This document shows positions 22,780 through 35,571 of a stretch of 64,000 bases of DNA, piece by piece; positions within the stretch are counted from its first letter, which is position 1; each line of letters begins with the position of its first letter. The notes under the pieces are model-generated. The model ran no database searches and had not been told where the DNA came from. It saw only the letters and a list, made by a program, of their open reading frames with translations. Origin of the DNA: Crotalaria pallida (Eukaryota > Streptophyta > Magnoliopsida > Fabales > Fabaceae); the NCBI GenBank assembly GCA_037953625.1, contig CM075656.1, positions 83,719,001 through 83,783,000 on the forward strand. Reading direction: 5' to 3'. The position numbers and the translations under genes were made by a program.

Positions 22780-25364
22780 ATGGCTATGGAGTTAAGTACT
22801 ACATCAATTGTTTTAATCTTATTGTTGGCTATGTCCCACAAAGCTCAATCAGCGGATATTGATATTAAGAAATTTGGTGGAGCACCAAATGCAGATATAA
22901 CACAAGTAAGTTGAATTTGATCACATTATTTTTCTTTGTTTTTTTTTTCATATTTAATTTGTTTTTATTTAATGATCTCTCCAGGCCTTTATAAGTGCTT
23001 GGAAAGAAGCGTGTGCAGCAACAAGTGCAACAAAAATTGTGATTCCTCGAGGAATATACAAGATGAGGGAAGTAGATGTAAAAGGTCCTTGTAAGGCTCC
23101 CATTGAAATTCAGGTTGATGGCACAATTCAAGCACCCGCAGACCCCAAGCAACTCAATGGAGCTTATCAATGGGTTAAGATTGGATATGTTTCCCATTTC
23201 ACCTTTTCAGGCCATGGTGTTTTTGATGGTCAAGGTGCAAATGCTTGGAAACAAAATGATTGTGGATTAAACAAGAACTGTGTGAGACATTCAATGGTAA
23301 ATTATTAATTATCTCCTTATCTCATTGCCACACACACACGTAAATTTAATTTGGAGCAATAAGTGCATAAGCATTCTTATCATCAATTTATCTAATTAAT
23401 TTTTCATGAAATCCACCGTTAGATTAAAACTCTATATCATATAGATCATATCTAAAAAAATTTCAAAGTAATTCAAAACCATATAATATTACGTTGATAT
23501 TCATAAAGTTTAATTGCTCTAGTTTTTTTTAAAAAAAAAAAGATGTACTTTCGAAATGACGTGAGATATCAGAGAGACACTGTATATGTTTTATTAATGT
23601 TAAATTGTATGCACATGATATGTGACAATGGATTTAAATTTGTGGGAAAAAATAATTATATATGTTTAAAGGTATTAATAATATAATATTTCAATTTATA
23701 GAAGTGTGAAAAGATCTTGATCTCTTTTATATATATCTAAAATTCTAAACAAATTAAAGTGAGAGAAACTTCTACCAAATATACTAATAAATTAATTTTA
23801 TGTGAAATGTCAACAGAACTTTGGTTTTAATTTCCTAAACCATTCAATTGTTCGGGACATAACTTCCAAAGACAGCAAAAACTTCCATGTCAATGTTTTG
23901 GCTTGCAACAACTTTACATTTGATGGATTCAAGGTCAGTGCTCCAGCTAGTAGCATCAACACAGATGGTATCCATATTGGAAGATCAACTGATATAAAAA
24001 TTCTTAACACCAACATTGGTACCGGAGACGATTGTGTCTCATTGGGTGATGGTAACAATCACATAGTAGTCCAAAATGTGAAATGTGGACCTGGACATGG
24101 CATTAGTGTCGGAAGTCTTGGGAGGTATGATAATGAAAAACCTGTTGAGGATTTTCTAGTCAAGAATGTTACTCTAACAAATACTGACAATGGTGTGAGG
24201 ATCAAGACTTGGCCCAGTTATCCTGGAGTAACTACCGTGACCAACATGCATTTTGAAGATATCACCATGGTTAATGTCAGAAATCCAATCATCATAGACC
24301 AAGAGTACTGTCCTTGGAATCAATGCTCAAAACAGGTACCTAATCAAAAGCTATCATAAATCAAACGTGAATATCCTTTCAAGGTTTTAAATTGCAGTTA
24401 TAAGTTACTCCGGTCCTAGGTCACATTCTAGAAAGTTTTCTTGGTCCTAATTATAAGTCACTTTATATTTTTATGCATCATTTATTGATTTTTCTCTTTT
24501 TTGCCCTTATTAAATGCTTTGACTATCTATGTGTTTTTTTTTTGTTCATTAATGAGTGCGAATTTTCCAAGAAAAGTTAAGGGGGTAAAATTGTAATGTT
24601 ACAATATATTCTCATAGAATTCATAAAACCAATCACTTTACTTGGTATGTGTAATTCGGTTAAGTATGTCATGTAATAAGGATAGGGGAGGGAGTACATT
24701 GCTTTATCGCAATTGCAGGCAATTGTCAATGCAACCATAACTATTGTTGCAATGCTTACGAAAACTCTCACGACCGCAATATTATAACCACAATTGCTAT
24801 GAGTAGCAATTTTAAAACTCTTATAGATCTTTGTCCATTCATTAACCTCTTTATTCTCTATACCCATATTACAGTCTAGAGCCAATTTCTGCTAATTGTT
24901 TGACATTCAATGTGCCATCACATTTGATTATTGGTATAAAAATTAGAATTAATTAGCTGATTTAAATATTCAACGAGTTGATATTTTTAAACCAATCAAA
25001 TATAATGAGGTATAAAGTAATACTCATTGTGGACACCAGATGTTAATCATCTAATCTATACCACTAATCTTTCATATACTCTTAATAACGATGAGGTTTC
25101 TTATACATTGGTTTTGTCTATTTTGTGTATGCTTGCATGGCTCAGAAACCATCAAAAGTTAAGATCAGTCAGGTTTTCTTCAAGAATATCAAGGGCACTT
25201 CGTTAACTAAGGAAGGGGTGACTCTTATATGCAGCAGTGGTGTGCCATGTGAAGGTGTTGAGCTTAATGAAATTAATCTCACATTCAATGGAGCTCCAGT
25301 AACTGCCAAATGTTCCAATGTCCATCCCAAAATTACAGGGAAAGCTCCTGCTTGTGCAGCCTAG
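22780..25364 (+). CDS. Exo-type polygalacturonase, glycoside hydrolase 28
   Basis: Four exons, 22780-22905, 22985-23296, 23817-24335 and 25146-25364, give 391 residues. The first 24 or so residues form a hydrophobic signal peptide ending near AQSA, so the enzyme is secreted. GH28 enzymes hydrolyse galacturonan in pectin with three catalytic Asp residues. All four family signatures are present: NTDG (194-197), DDC (217-219, within GTGDDCVSLGDG), GHGISVGS (239-246) and RIKT (274-277). Cysteine-rich C-terminal features are intact. Length and the VFDGQGANAWK block resemble the pollen/exo-PG clade, which acts in pollen or pollen-tube walls; the tissue is inferred from family only. A second, broken copy lies 2.2 kb upstream. 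Intron 3 contains two nested MITEs. Confidence 0.92.
24385..24819. mobile_element. Fold-back MITE in PG intron 3, carrying a nested MITE
   Basis: The outer ends read GGTTTTAAATTGC and GCAATTTTAAAAC. The interior has repeated GCAATTG-type words and is interrupted by the MITE 24408-24694. The pseudogene has the uninterrupted counterpart at 20163-20316. Confidence 0.6.
24408..24694. mobile_element. Stowaway-like MITE nested in the PG intron 3 MITE
   Basis: The element is flanked by TA dinucleotides (24406-24407 and 24695-24696). It starts CTCCGGTCCTAGG and ends AGGGGAGGGAG. A second member of the same family lies at 33771-34055 and shares long interior stretches, for example around TTTTTTGCCCTTATTAAATG and AAAATTGTAATGTTACAATA. 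It has no coding capacity. Confidence 0.75.
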
Positions 25365-26299
25365 AGTATTACGTTATTCCATCCCAAATGTTCCTAGCTA
25401 GGAGTATTTACTGTAAATTAATGCGGCAATTACTTTGTCACTACTCACTACCAAGTTCATGATGTGTATTATACTACATACCGTATATATATATATATAT
25501 GTAGTGTAAGCTTTCTTGAAGTATTTGAGTCTTTGAGACGATGTATCAAAATTATTTACAACAATTGCAATGACAAAAATGATTTTTCTTCATTTCAAAT
25601 TGTATGATCAACCCAACAACTTCCATATTTGGAAATAAGAGAGAAACAAGTTTAGGAATTATGCCTTTCTTTTTTATTTTCCCAATATAAAAGTTGTAGG
25701 GTTGATATTTGGAAATAAGAGAGAAACCAAGTACATATGATCGTTGGAAGGAATGCTTTTATGTTAGTTCCCACCAATAGATGACTTGGAGAACCTTATA
25801 TACTTATTATACTTATATATTTAAATTTACAATTCACATTTATTGATAAGGGATGAGGTTATTGATATTTTAAATTGTCTATGCACACTCCCAACTAATC
25901 AATCACAATTTTTATTTTTTAATTTAAGAAATTATGATTGTTTAGTTAAAAGTGTGAATATGCATTTAAAAGTGTCAATATATTAGTCTCCATTCTTGGG
26001 CAAGTTCCACAGCCAATGCCACTGCGTTGGTCACTGCGAGCGATGGTAGCTTATGGGATAGTGCTGACATATATTTTAGTTACAATTCAAGAAGATGACA
26101 ACTGGCCTAGGAGGAGACGTTGGAAGTGTCACATCGCCTGCCTCATAATATATGGCATGGTTTAAATACACGTTGGACCACTCCTCTCCTTAACCTTAAG
26201 ACATTAGATTCATAGGTCTTTCTACTTATATATTGTTCAACTTACCATATTTTAGTTGATGTGTGACTTGTTTAGTTTATATATCTCAATGTTTCCCCT
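25365..26299. other. Spacer between polygalacturonase and copia 2
   Basis: The sequence holds the 3' flank of polygalacturonase, a (TA)n run near 25484-25500, and otherwise AT-rich DNA with no gene or clear transposon end. The direct repeat GATATTTGGAAATAAGAGAGAAAC-like word occurs twice (about 25628 and 25703). Confidence 0.5.
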
Positions 26300-26662
26300 T
26301 GTTAGTATTTGATAGAATAATAGGGAGCTTTTATTAATTGTTATTGGAGACTAAAAAACAGGGGCAAGAATGGTTTTATATTTATTGATTTAGTGCTTTG
26401 AGTACTTGGCACTACACACACTTAGCTTGTGACTTGTTTTTACACTACTCACAAGTGAACATACATGCCTTATATATAGGCACTGCTTCACCGCCATGCT
26501 ATAGATGGTTCTGGAAAAAATTTATAATTTTGGTATGTTCTAGTACTTACTTCATTTTACTAGACCATAGATATTTCTTGGGTTGTTTATTGTACTAGAA
26601 TCTTCTAGGAGTACAAGACTACAAGGTATAGATACTTCCGGAAATTTGCATCAATATTAACA
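26300..26662 (-). repeat. 3' LTR of copia element 2
   Basis: The 363-bp copy lies downstream of RNase H in the element's orientation. Confidence 0.94.
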
Positions 26663-29600
26663 CTCCTCCTTGATGCAATATTTTGTAATCCCAAGTAATG
26701 CTCGCAGTTGCTCGAACTTTGGTCTCAGTAATGCTTTAGTGAATATGTCAGCAACTTGTTCTTCAGTTGTGCAGTACTCGAGCTTTATTTCTTTGTTCTC
26801 GCTGGCTTCTCTTATAGCATGATATTTGATAGCAATATGCTTTGTCCTGTTGTGATGGACTGGATTCTTTACTATTGCTATCGCTGATTTGTTGTCGCAG
26901 TAGATAGTTGTCGGCTCACTTTGTTGAGCTCCCATATCGCCAAGTATTCGTCGAAGCCATATAGTTTGATTTGTAGTCTCCGCAGCTGCTACATACTCTG
27001 CTTCAGTAGTTGATTGTGCGACGATTGCTTGCTTCTTAAATGCCCAAGAGATTACTCCCGATCCTAGTGAGAAGGCATAGCCTGACGTGCTCTTCATGTC
27101 ATCTACCGAACCTGCCCAATCACTGTCGGTGTAGCCAATCAAACTTGAGTTGGTGTTTGTTGTGAACCATATGTCGAACTCCTTCGTTCCTTGCAGGTAC
27201 CTTAGAATTCTTTTGCCAACTCCAAAGTGAATTTGACTTGGGCTTTGCATGAACCTTGATAAAAGACTTGTCGCATACATGATGTCTGGTCGTGTAGCAG
27301 TGAGATATAGAAGACTTCCAATTAAACTTCTGTAGAGCGATGCATCTGCCTTTGGAGATCCGTCTTCTTTTTGTAACTTCTCGTTCGTCACCAGCGGAGT
27401 AGCAACTGGTTTGCATTCTCGCATCTTGAATTTCTTGAGCAATTCTTCTATATATTTCCTTTGGCAGATAAATATGCCTTCGTTTCTTTGACTTACTTCA
27501 ATGCCGAGGAAGTAGTTCATTAGGCCAAGGTCGGTCATTTCGAATGTCTTCATCATGTCTTGCTTGAACTCGTCTATCATGTTTAAGTTGTTTCCTGTGC
27601 AAATTAGATCATCCACGTACAAGGAGACTATGAGAGTATCATACTGACCTTGAGTCTTGATGTACAATGTAGGCTCACTCTTGCTCCTCGTGAATCCTTT
27701 GTCGGTAAAGTATTGATCGATTCTACTATACCAAGCTCGAGAAGCTTGCTTTAAGCCATATAGAGCCTTTTTCAATCGTAGAACTTTATCTTCGTTGCCT
27801 TTGCTGGTGAACCCTTGCGGTTGCTCCACGTAGATCTCTTCTTGTAAGACACCGTTGAGGAAGGCAGATTTGACATCTAGCTGGTAAATGCTTCATCATC
27901 TTTGTGCTGCTAGAGCTATCAGTGCTTTTATCGTATCCAAGCGAGCAACTGGGGCAAATGTCTCATCGTAGTCGATTCCAGGTTGTTGTGAGTAGCCTTT
28001 AGCGGCTAGCCTTGCCTTACGTTTTTGTATAATGCCATCGAGATTGAGTTTTGTTTTGTAAACCCATTTGACTCCGATGACATCTTTGTCTTTTGGGCAA
28101 TCTACTAGCTCCCACGTGTTGTTTTTTTCAATCATTTTTATTTCTTCTTCCATTGCCTTGACCCATACTTCTTGCTTTGAGGCTTCTTCAAAGCTCCTGG
28201 GTTCAACTAGGGCAATGTTGCATGTCTCATAGATATCTACCAAGGATCTTACTCGTCTTGGAGTAGATTCTGGCGAACTTTGTTCTTGTGGGAGTGCAGT
28301 GGGCGTACCTAGATCTTCTTCAGCCTCTTCTATTTCTTCGCTTACTTGTTGTTGTCGTGCTGGCACAGAGATACTGCGTCTCTCAACTTTTTGTTCATCC
28401 CAGTTCCAAGTAGCACCTTCATCAACTTCCACATCTCGACTGATGATGAGTTTCTTTGTTTCCAAGTTGTAAACGCGATAGCCTTTGGACTGTGTGCTAT
28501 ATCCCAAAAATATGCCTCTTATCGTCTTATCTTCAAGTTTGTGTCTTTTTTGTTCTGGGACATGGACGTAGCAGACAGATCCAAAAATCTTTAGATGTTT
28601 TGCAAATGGTTTTCTACCGCTCCAAGCTTCTATTGGAGTTTTGTCTCGAACTGCCTTTGTTGGGCATCTATTCATTATATAGACTGCAGTGTAGACTGCT
28701 TCAGCCCAAAAAGTGTTTGGCAATCCTTTCTCCTTAAGCATCGATCGAGCCATCTCCATTACTGTGCGATTCTTCCTTTCAGATACTCCATTTTGTTCTG
28801 GAGTATATGCTACTGTTAGTTGACGCTCAATGCCTTCATCCTCAAAAAATTTATCAAACTCGCGGGAGTTGTACTCTTTGCCACGATCGCTTCTGAGTAC
28901 TTTTATGTGCTTCCCGGTTTGCTTCTCGACAAGGGCCTTGAACTTCTTGAATACTCCAAATACTTCTGATTTTTCTTTAATGAAGTAGACCCATGTCATT
29001 CTAGAGAAATCATCGATGAATAGGATGAAGTACCTATTGTTTGTTAATGATGGTGTCCTTATTGGTACACAGACATCGGTGTGTATAAGCTCCAACAAGC
29101 GTTTCGCTCTCCATGCTTTGCTTGGTGGAAAAGGTAGTTTGTGTTGTTTCCCAAATAGACACCCTTCACATGCTCCTTCGATCTCTTCTATGGATGGAAG
29201 GTCTCTCATCATGTGCTTCTTATATAAAAGCTTCAGAGCATGAAAATTGAGATGGCCAAATCTTCGATGCCAAAGCCATGAATCATCAACTTGCACCTTC
29301 ATGGCAATATTAGTAGCATATTTCCAAGTTATTGGAAAACTTCTATTTCTTTTTTCCATTTTTACTTGGGCTACTTCAAGTTTTCTATTGTTGTCGTATA
29401 TTTTGCATGTGTCTCCCTCAAAGTGGAGAGAGTAGCCCTTTTCCATCATTTGGCCAATACTTAAAAGATTTTCTTTAAGGTTGGGAACTAGTAGCACATC
29501 CTTGATAAGTCGCGTACCTGACTGTGTCTCCACCATGACAGTGCCCTTGCCTTTGGACTCCACCACGGTGCCATTGCCTAATCGAACTTGTACTCTGACG

Positions 29601-30649
29601 GACTTATCAATATCTTTGAAAATGCTCTCATCCTTTGCCATGTGGTTACTGCAACCACTATCCAAGTACCAATTTTCTTATTTTTCACGGCTTGGGACTT
29701 GGTTGGCGTAGAATAGTTGTTGTTCTCGTTCACATTCTTCGGTGAAATTGGCCTGATGATTATCTTTATTGCGACAGTTTTGCTCCGAATGCCCATATTT
29801 TTTGCAGTGCTGGCATTGTTGCCTTTTTCGATACCAACAATATTTTTCCGAATGGCCTGGCTTCTTGCAGATGCCACAAGGAGGATATTTGCTTTGATTG
29901 TTTCTAGAGGAGTCTCTAGAAATCTCCTTGTTTCTAGAGTTTTCCGCACCATTATTTTTTATTTCATGTTCTTTTTTCTGAGACCGTAATTTGAGCTTTG
30001 ATTGAAAGACATTTTCTAATGATTCTTCATTATGCCTACTCAACCTTTGCTCATAAGCTTCTAGAGAGCCCATTAGTTCTGTCACCGATAGGGTAGACAG
30101 ATCTTTGGTTTGTTCAATCGTAGTGACGATTGAATCATACCTTTGGGGAATAGAAATTAAAATTTTCTCGACAATTCTCTTGTCAAGAATATTTTCCCCA
30201 TAGGCTTTCATTTGATTGACTATTTCTTTTATTTTAGAGTAATAGTCTTTGATGGTCTCAGACTCTTTCATTTTAATTAATTCAAACTCACGCCTTAGAG
30301 TTTGAAGTTTAATGGTGCGTACCTTGTCGCTGCCATGGAACTCCTAATTTAGTGTAGTCCACGCTTCTTTAGCACTTGTAGCTCCCATTATTCTTGGAAA
30401 GATAGGCTTTGCCAAGGCTTGCTGTAAAATAAATAATGCTTTTGCATCTTTTTTTTCATTTTCCTTCAACTCTTTCTTTTGGGCTGCAGTAAGAGCTGAA
30501 GCATCCTCTGGGATAATATAACCTTCTTCAACAATATCCCATAAATCTTGGGATCGGAAAAAGGTTATCATTTTAGTGCTCCAAAAGTCATAATTTTCTT
30601 CAGAGAATATTGGAATAGGGATAGATTGTGGTTGAATAGTTGTAGCCAT
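26657..30649 (-). pseudogene. Copia element 2 gag-pol polyprotein, disrupted
   Basis: Gag starts at ATG 30649 and includes two CCHC knuckles (CGICKKPGHSEKYC and CQHCKKYGHSEQNC, about 29780-29880). The protease active site DSG is intact (just below 29667). Integrase shows HTDVC, RSDRGKEY and GVSERKN. RT has YVDD at 27608-27619, and RNase H ends at 26657 with the typical ADIFTKAL block. Breaks: a TAG at about 30341-30343 in gag, a TAA at 29678-29680 just before protease, and two adjacent TGA codons (27896-27898 and 27893-27895) at the start of RT. The protease-to-integrase part (29677-27899) and the RT-RNase H part (below 27892) are each open, so the damage is light and recent. Confidence 0.93.
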
Positions 30650-30772
30650 GGCTTAAAGGAATAATAATGAGTTTAGAGTGAATAGTTAATTATTTTTTTT
30701 TGGAATAGTTGAAAAATAGTTTGGGTATTATTTCTACGCCCAGTATATGACCGAACGTAGCTCTGGTACCAC

Positions 30773-31135
30773 TGTTAGTATTTGATAGAATAATAGGGAG
30801 CTTTTATTAATTGTTATTGGAGACTAAAAAACAGGGGCAAGAATGGTTTTATATTTATTGATTTAGTGCTTTGAGTACTTGGCACTACACACACTTAGCT
30901 TGTGACTTGTTTTAACACTACTCACAAGTGAACATACATGCCTTATATATAGGCACTGCTTCACCGCCATGCTATAGATGGTTCTGGAAAAATTTTATAA
31001 CTTTGGTATGTTCTAGTACTTACTTCATTTTACTAGACCATAGATATTTCTTGAGTTGTTTATTGTACTAGAATCTTCTAGGAGTACAAGACTACAAGGC
31101 ATAGATACTTCCGGAAATTTGTATCAATATTGACA
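30773..31135 (-). repeat. 5' LTR of copia element 2
   Basis: The 363-bp copy lies next to the primer-binding site at about 30761-30772. Confidence 0.94.
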
Positions 31136-31776
31136 CCCCTCAAGTCCAATTAGGGAAATTGAGCCTAGTTGTGACTTGTCATTAATTTTTGTCATGGGCT
31201 TGTACTTCAAGTGAGTCTGCCTTTCTAGGTCGCATTCATTCTTGAGCGCCTGAGCAAGTGCTACTTTTTGACTTGAGTTGGCCCAGGTTTTTTTTGTTTG
31301 TTTTTATATATGGTCCTTGGATCATTAGGTTCTGATATCATATTACAATTTTGTATATTTAGTATTAGGCCTTTTAATCTAAGTCCTTTATTATAATTGG
31401 AGAGTATGGATTAAATCAATTAATTTTGTTTTTATTATTAATGATGTTAAGTGAACAACAATATAAATGATTTGACATCATGTCTTAACCTAAAACCTTA
31501 AGGCCTCATGATATTCTTTGCTTTTGTTTTCATCCATATTTTGATTAAAATTTAAATACTACGTATAAAAACGCGTGATTTATTATAGTATGCCCCAATG
31601 TGCATGATCTAGCAGAGTGTATGGTCAAGGATTAATTGATCCGGATCAACATACTACAGTATACATTTTGAAATTACTCCTCATGTATTAACTCATTATT
31701 ATTTAATAATTAATGACTAAGATATAGTATCCTAATTCATTGTTCTGGGACTCTGGGTTTATCTAATAAATTATTT

Positions 31777-32176
31777 CTATCATGTAATCTAAAATTGGAT
31801 GGTTGTTATGCAACCTTTTCTTAAACAATAAGAAGTTGTCACTTATGCCATGTCATTATTTGAAGTAGTTAAAATTAGTTTTTTGCAATTTAGTCCAACA
31901 TAAAAAGTAAATTAAAAATTTAGTCCTTTGTACCTATAGACAAATTATAACTTTTAATTTTAAATTTAGTCACATTCATTAAGCCTTTTTACACAAGTGA
32001 CTAATTTTAACTACTTTTAATTTTTTTTTAAAATTAAAAGTTATAATTTGTCTATAGGTACAAAAGACTAAATTTTTAATTTACTTTTTATGTTGGACTA
32101 AATTACAAAAGCCTAATTTTAACTAGGTTTAAGAAAAGGTTGCATAGCAACCATCCAATTTTGGATTGCATGATAG
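31777..32176. mobile_element. 400-bp fold-back element
   Basis: Two arms of roughly 180 nt are inverted copies of each other around a centre near 31985-32025. The outer words are CTATCATGTAATC on the left and the matching GATTGCATGATAG on the right. Inner words such as TTTAGTCCAACATAAAAAGT recur inverted. It contains no coding region. A target duplication was not resolved, so the family is unassigned. Confidence 0.7.
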
Positions 32177-33770
32177 TAACTCTCATAAATTAATGTTTTT
32201 TTTTTTTTTTGAATTAAGGATATCTTTTTATTGATAGCTAAATATTAATTTTTTTTTAGATGTAAAAGATCATTGAAAAGGATATAACATTTTTTAACAA
32301 ATATTTTCCATACATATATCATGAAGGAATTAAACTACCGATATACTAATGCTTTAAGAATCTAACTACCAATTGTATTAGGCTTTATTGGTTCAAATAA
32401 ATTATATTTATTCAATGCTCTTTTTTAGACTTAAAATCTTCAGCAAGAGATCATGCCATGACTCATGTCTTTTGTTTTTGCTCCTAATTAGCTGTCAATC
32501 AATCTATTTATAACACAGATCCAGGAAGCATTGGCCTCCCCTCTCATCGCGTGCATATTGCTTGCACCGTAATCTGTGATTGAATCTTTACGCCTATGCT
32601 GATCTGAAAGATGCTGGACGTTTTCCCAATGACTTTGACTTATGCAAATTCCCAAGCACCAAAAATATAATTCTAATTACGTGCTCATGAAGAAATTAGA
32701 GTTGTTCTTCATCCAAACTTAAAATTAAAGAGAATACTTAGTTGGTAGAGTTGCGTGTTATAAAATACCGAAATAAAATACCGAAATTTGGATTCAAACT
32801 CTGATAAGGATGCTCTCCTCTTTCCCTCACTATATATATATATATATATATATATTTGCCTAAAAAAAGCTCTTGGTATAAAAAATATATATATAATAAT
32901 AAAATATCTTATCATCATTTCACAAGAAAAATAATAAAAAAAAATAAAAAAAATCTTATCATCACTCTTGGATATATTATTGCATGAGACTCACATAATG
33001 ACTAATTAATTAATTTGGGCGCGGATGATGAAAAAGTTTTGCTCCAAAACTATTGAAGAACTTCTGCTACACGATGTCATTTCACGAGTGGATACTTTCT
33101 AGCCACTTCAATTTCATTGGAATATATATATATATATATATTAGTCGCGTGGTTCAATAATTATAAAAGTAGCTACCATAACTGGCATAGTAAAACCTAA
33201 TTTGAGAGGTGTATTTAGAACATGCTTTTTTTTTTAGTGACTACTTTAAATTTTTAAACATTCAAATTTTATACTTTTGAGTTTTGACTTCATAAGTTTG
33301 CTTTGCTTCGGTAAAATAATTTTGGGGACAAAATTGCATTTCTTCCGCGAGACAGCAATAGGAGTACGAAGCGCATGGCTGTAACGCTTAATTTGGTCAC
33401 TTATAAAGCTTAATTTTCCATTTATCTTTGTGCATGCTTTGTTAAAAACAATTTTTATATTTATGAGAAAGGTTGTAATTAAAGAGCGAAACAATAATTG
33501 ACTATCCTTGTTGAAGGCTGAAGTGGGCCGTTAAAACAACAATAATTTTTGCCTTGTGTATGAAAAAAAAAATATTGATAAAGATAAAGCTCACTTTAGT
33601 GATCTCAAATATTGAAATGATTTAATTTTTAGCTGATAATGTGGCTCTTTTGGTAGGAAAAAAAATGACAATACTTTCTGATTTATGAGTCCTTAGCTTG
33701 TTTGTACTAGAGCATGGTTTCATATATGTTTAGTGCTTTAATTTCCCAAAATTAATCCTGTTTTAATTTA

Positions 33771-34055
33771 CTCTCCCCGGTCCTATATATAGGACATATT
33801 CTAGAAGCAATCTTTGGTCCTATATATAAGACATTTTGTATTTTCTATGCATCATTTATTGTTTTTTCTCTTTTTTGCCCTTATTAAATGTATGTGTTTT
33901 TTGTTGTTCATTAATGAGTGTGAATTTTTCAAGAAAAGTTGAGAGGGTAAAATTGTAATGTTACAATATATTCTCATAGAATTCATAAAACTAACTACTT
34001 TTCTTGGTCCGAGGAATATGGTTAAGTATGTCCTATATATAGGACCGGAGGAAGC
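33771..34055. mobile_element. Stowaway-like MITE
   Basis: The element is flanked by TA and has inverted ends built on CCGGTCCTATATATAGGACA. The right end may run a few bases further. It belongs to the same family as the nested MITE in polygalacturonase intron 3. Confidence 0.7.
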
Positions 34056-35034
34056 AAGTAGTATTTGTCCTATGTTGAAACTATAAACATCATTATTTGA
34101 GTGTCTAATAGTTGGCTCATTGGGATTTTAAAAAGGGTCATATTAACAAATATCTTAAAATCATTTAATAATAAAGAATACATTAAGAATAATAAGTTAA
34201 TTTTGAAAAACTAATTTTAAAAATTTTCTAATAAATGTTAACTTTATAATTTTTTAACACAAAATAACTTGTTAGTAGTTGTTGCTTTAGTATATGCTAA
34301 TTATTATTTAGTCTCCTATAACTTTCATGCAATCCTTATTATTAACATGCAACACCTAGATCAAAGTGTTAATTACAAGCTCAAATAATGGTATTCGTTT
34401 ACCTCACAAAAATAAGATCTAAGATTCAGTTTTATCCATGAATTTGATATGGCGATCTTATTTTCATATTCAAGGTTTTAAATGGATGCACTTTAAAAAA
34501 ATGTACGTCAAGTGAGCTACACCTAAAAATTAATATAGTTTAATCGATTTTAATTTAAAAATATATGTATCTTATAAATGTTTAAGAATTTAATTACAAA
34601 TGATTTTAAAATTTAAGGACTCAATTATAAATAATTTTAAATTTTTTGGATCTAATCATAATTTTTTAAAGTTTATGAACTGATTAAAAAAAATCAGATA
34701 GGTCATGCAAAAAAACAAAAGAAGAACACAACAAAACACCTAACAACCAAACTCAAACACCAAATTGAAGATCCGAAGAAAAATCCACCATGAGCCGATG
34801 CCAAACAACTAGATAACCAAAACCAACTCCAAGAAATCGCTCGAGGTAGGGCGAACCGGAAATTCACCTTCTCGACATAGTAAATCTTTAGACAATTATT
34901 GCTTCATAAGCATTTTAATGATTTCCTATTCAAAATCGACAAAAAATAAACTAGGAGCTTTGCCTAATTTCTAGGTTTTTTTAGTCTATTTCTTAAATTG
35001 TCATAAAATGTTCCGAAGAAATTTTATCCTTATC

Positions 35035-35571
35035 TGTTAGGACTTAAGCATATGAGGAGAGCCCAACCCAAAAGACTAGTCTATTAGATGAGAGAGTCTC
35101 ATGGCTTAAGTACCACATTGAGTTTCCTAGACTACTCAATGTGGGACTCCTAACATTGCCGTCCCCTTTAAGGGCCGACGTCCACGACGGCTTTCACTCT
35201 ATCGGCACTGACCCGATGGTAGCCCTTTCTCTTTTGGAGACTCCATTCACTTATTAGTATTCGGTAATATACCTTAATCTAGCCTATAGATAGTCCTTTT
35301 CGTGGTTCAACCTCTAAATGAAAGAGACCAATTGTTAGGACTTAAGCATATGAGGAGACTTCATTCACTTATCAGTATTCGGTAATATACCTTAATCTAG
35401 CCTATAGATAGTCCTTTCCGTGGTTCAACCTCTCAATGAAAGAGACCAATTGTTAGGACTTAAGCACATAAAGAGAGTCCAACCCAAAAGACTAGTCTAT
35501 TAGGTGAGAGAGTCTCATGGCTTAAATACCACATTGAGTTTCCTAGACTACTCAATGTGGGACTCCTAACA
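35035..35571. mobile_element. TRIM-like element with 121-bp terminal direct repeats
   Basis: Two 121-bp direct repeats at 35035-35155 and 35451-35571 both start TGTTAGGACTTAAGCA and end GGGACTCCTAACA, as LTRs would. The flanks TTATC and TAATC differ by one base and may be a target duplication. The 295-bp interior is non-coding. It holds a partial tandem duplication whose second half includes a third copy of the LTR start at 35333-35359. On the minus strand a purine tract (AAAGGGGACGGCAA) abuts one repeat, which favours minus orientation. No clear primer-binding site was found. Confidence 0.5.

Larger units (their letters stand above)
26300..31135 (-). mobile_element. Ty1/copia LTR retrotransposon 2
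   Basis: LTRs of 363 bp lie at 26300-26662 and 30773-31135, with TG...CA ends. A perfect 5-bp target duplication, CCCCT, lies at 26295-26299 and 31136-31140. The primer-binding site reads TGGTACCAGAGC on the minus strand (one change from the initiator-Met type), and the purine tract AAGGAGGAG abuts the 3' LTR. By eye the LTRs differ at seven sites (about 1.9%). The protein is a different copia family from element 1, closest in motif style to the tobacco Tnt1 group. Confidence 0.96.
31141..35034. other. Gene-free AT-rich stretch with repeats
   Basis: No gene is visible. It holds the fold-back 31777-32176, the MITE 33771-34055, and (TA)n microsatellites at about 32832-32855 and 33123-33140. 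The remainder is AT-rich with only random short reading frames. Confidence 0.6.

Noticed and set aside
23600..24058. Minus-strand open frame over polygalacturonase exon 3
   Set aside because: It is a shadow of the GH28 coding exon, which has all catalytic motifs on the plus strand.
32829..32860. (TA)n runs here and near 13710, 25485 and 33123
   Set aside because: Ordinary AT-rich microsatellites with no further structure.
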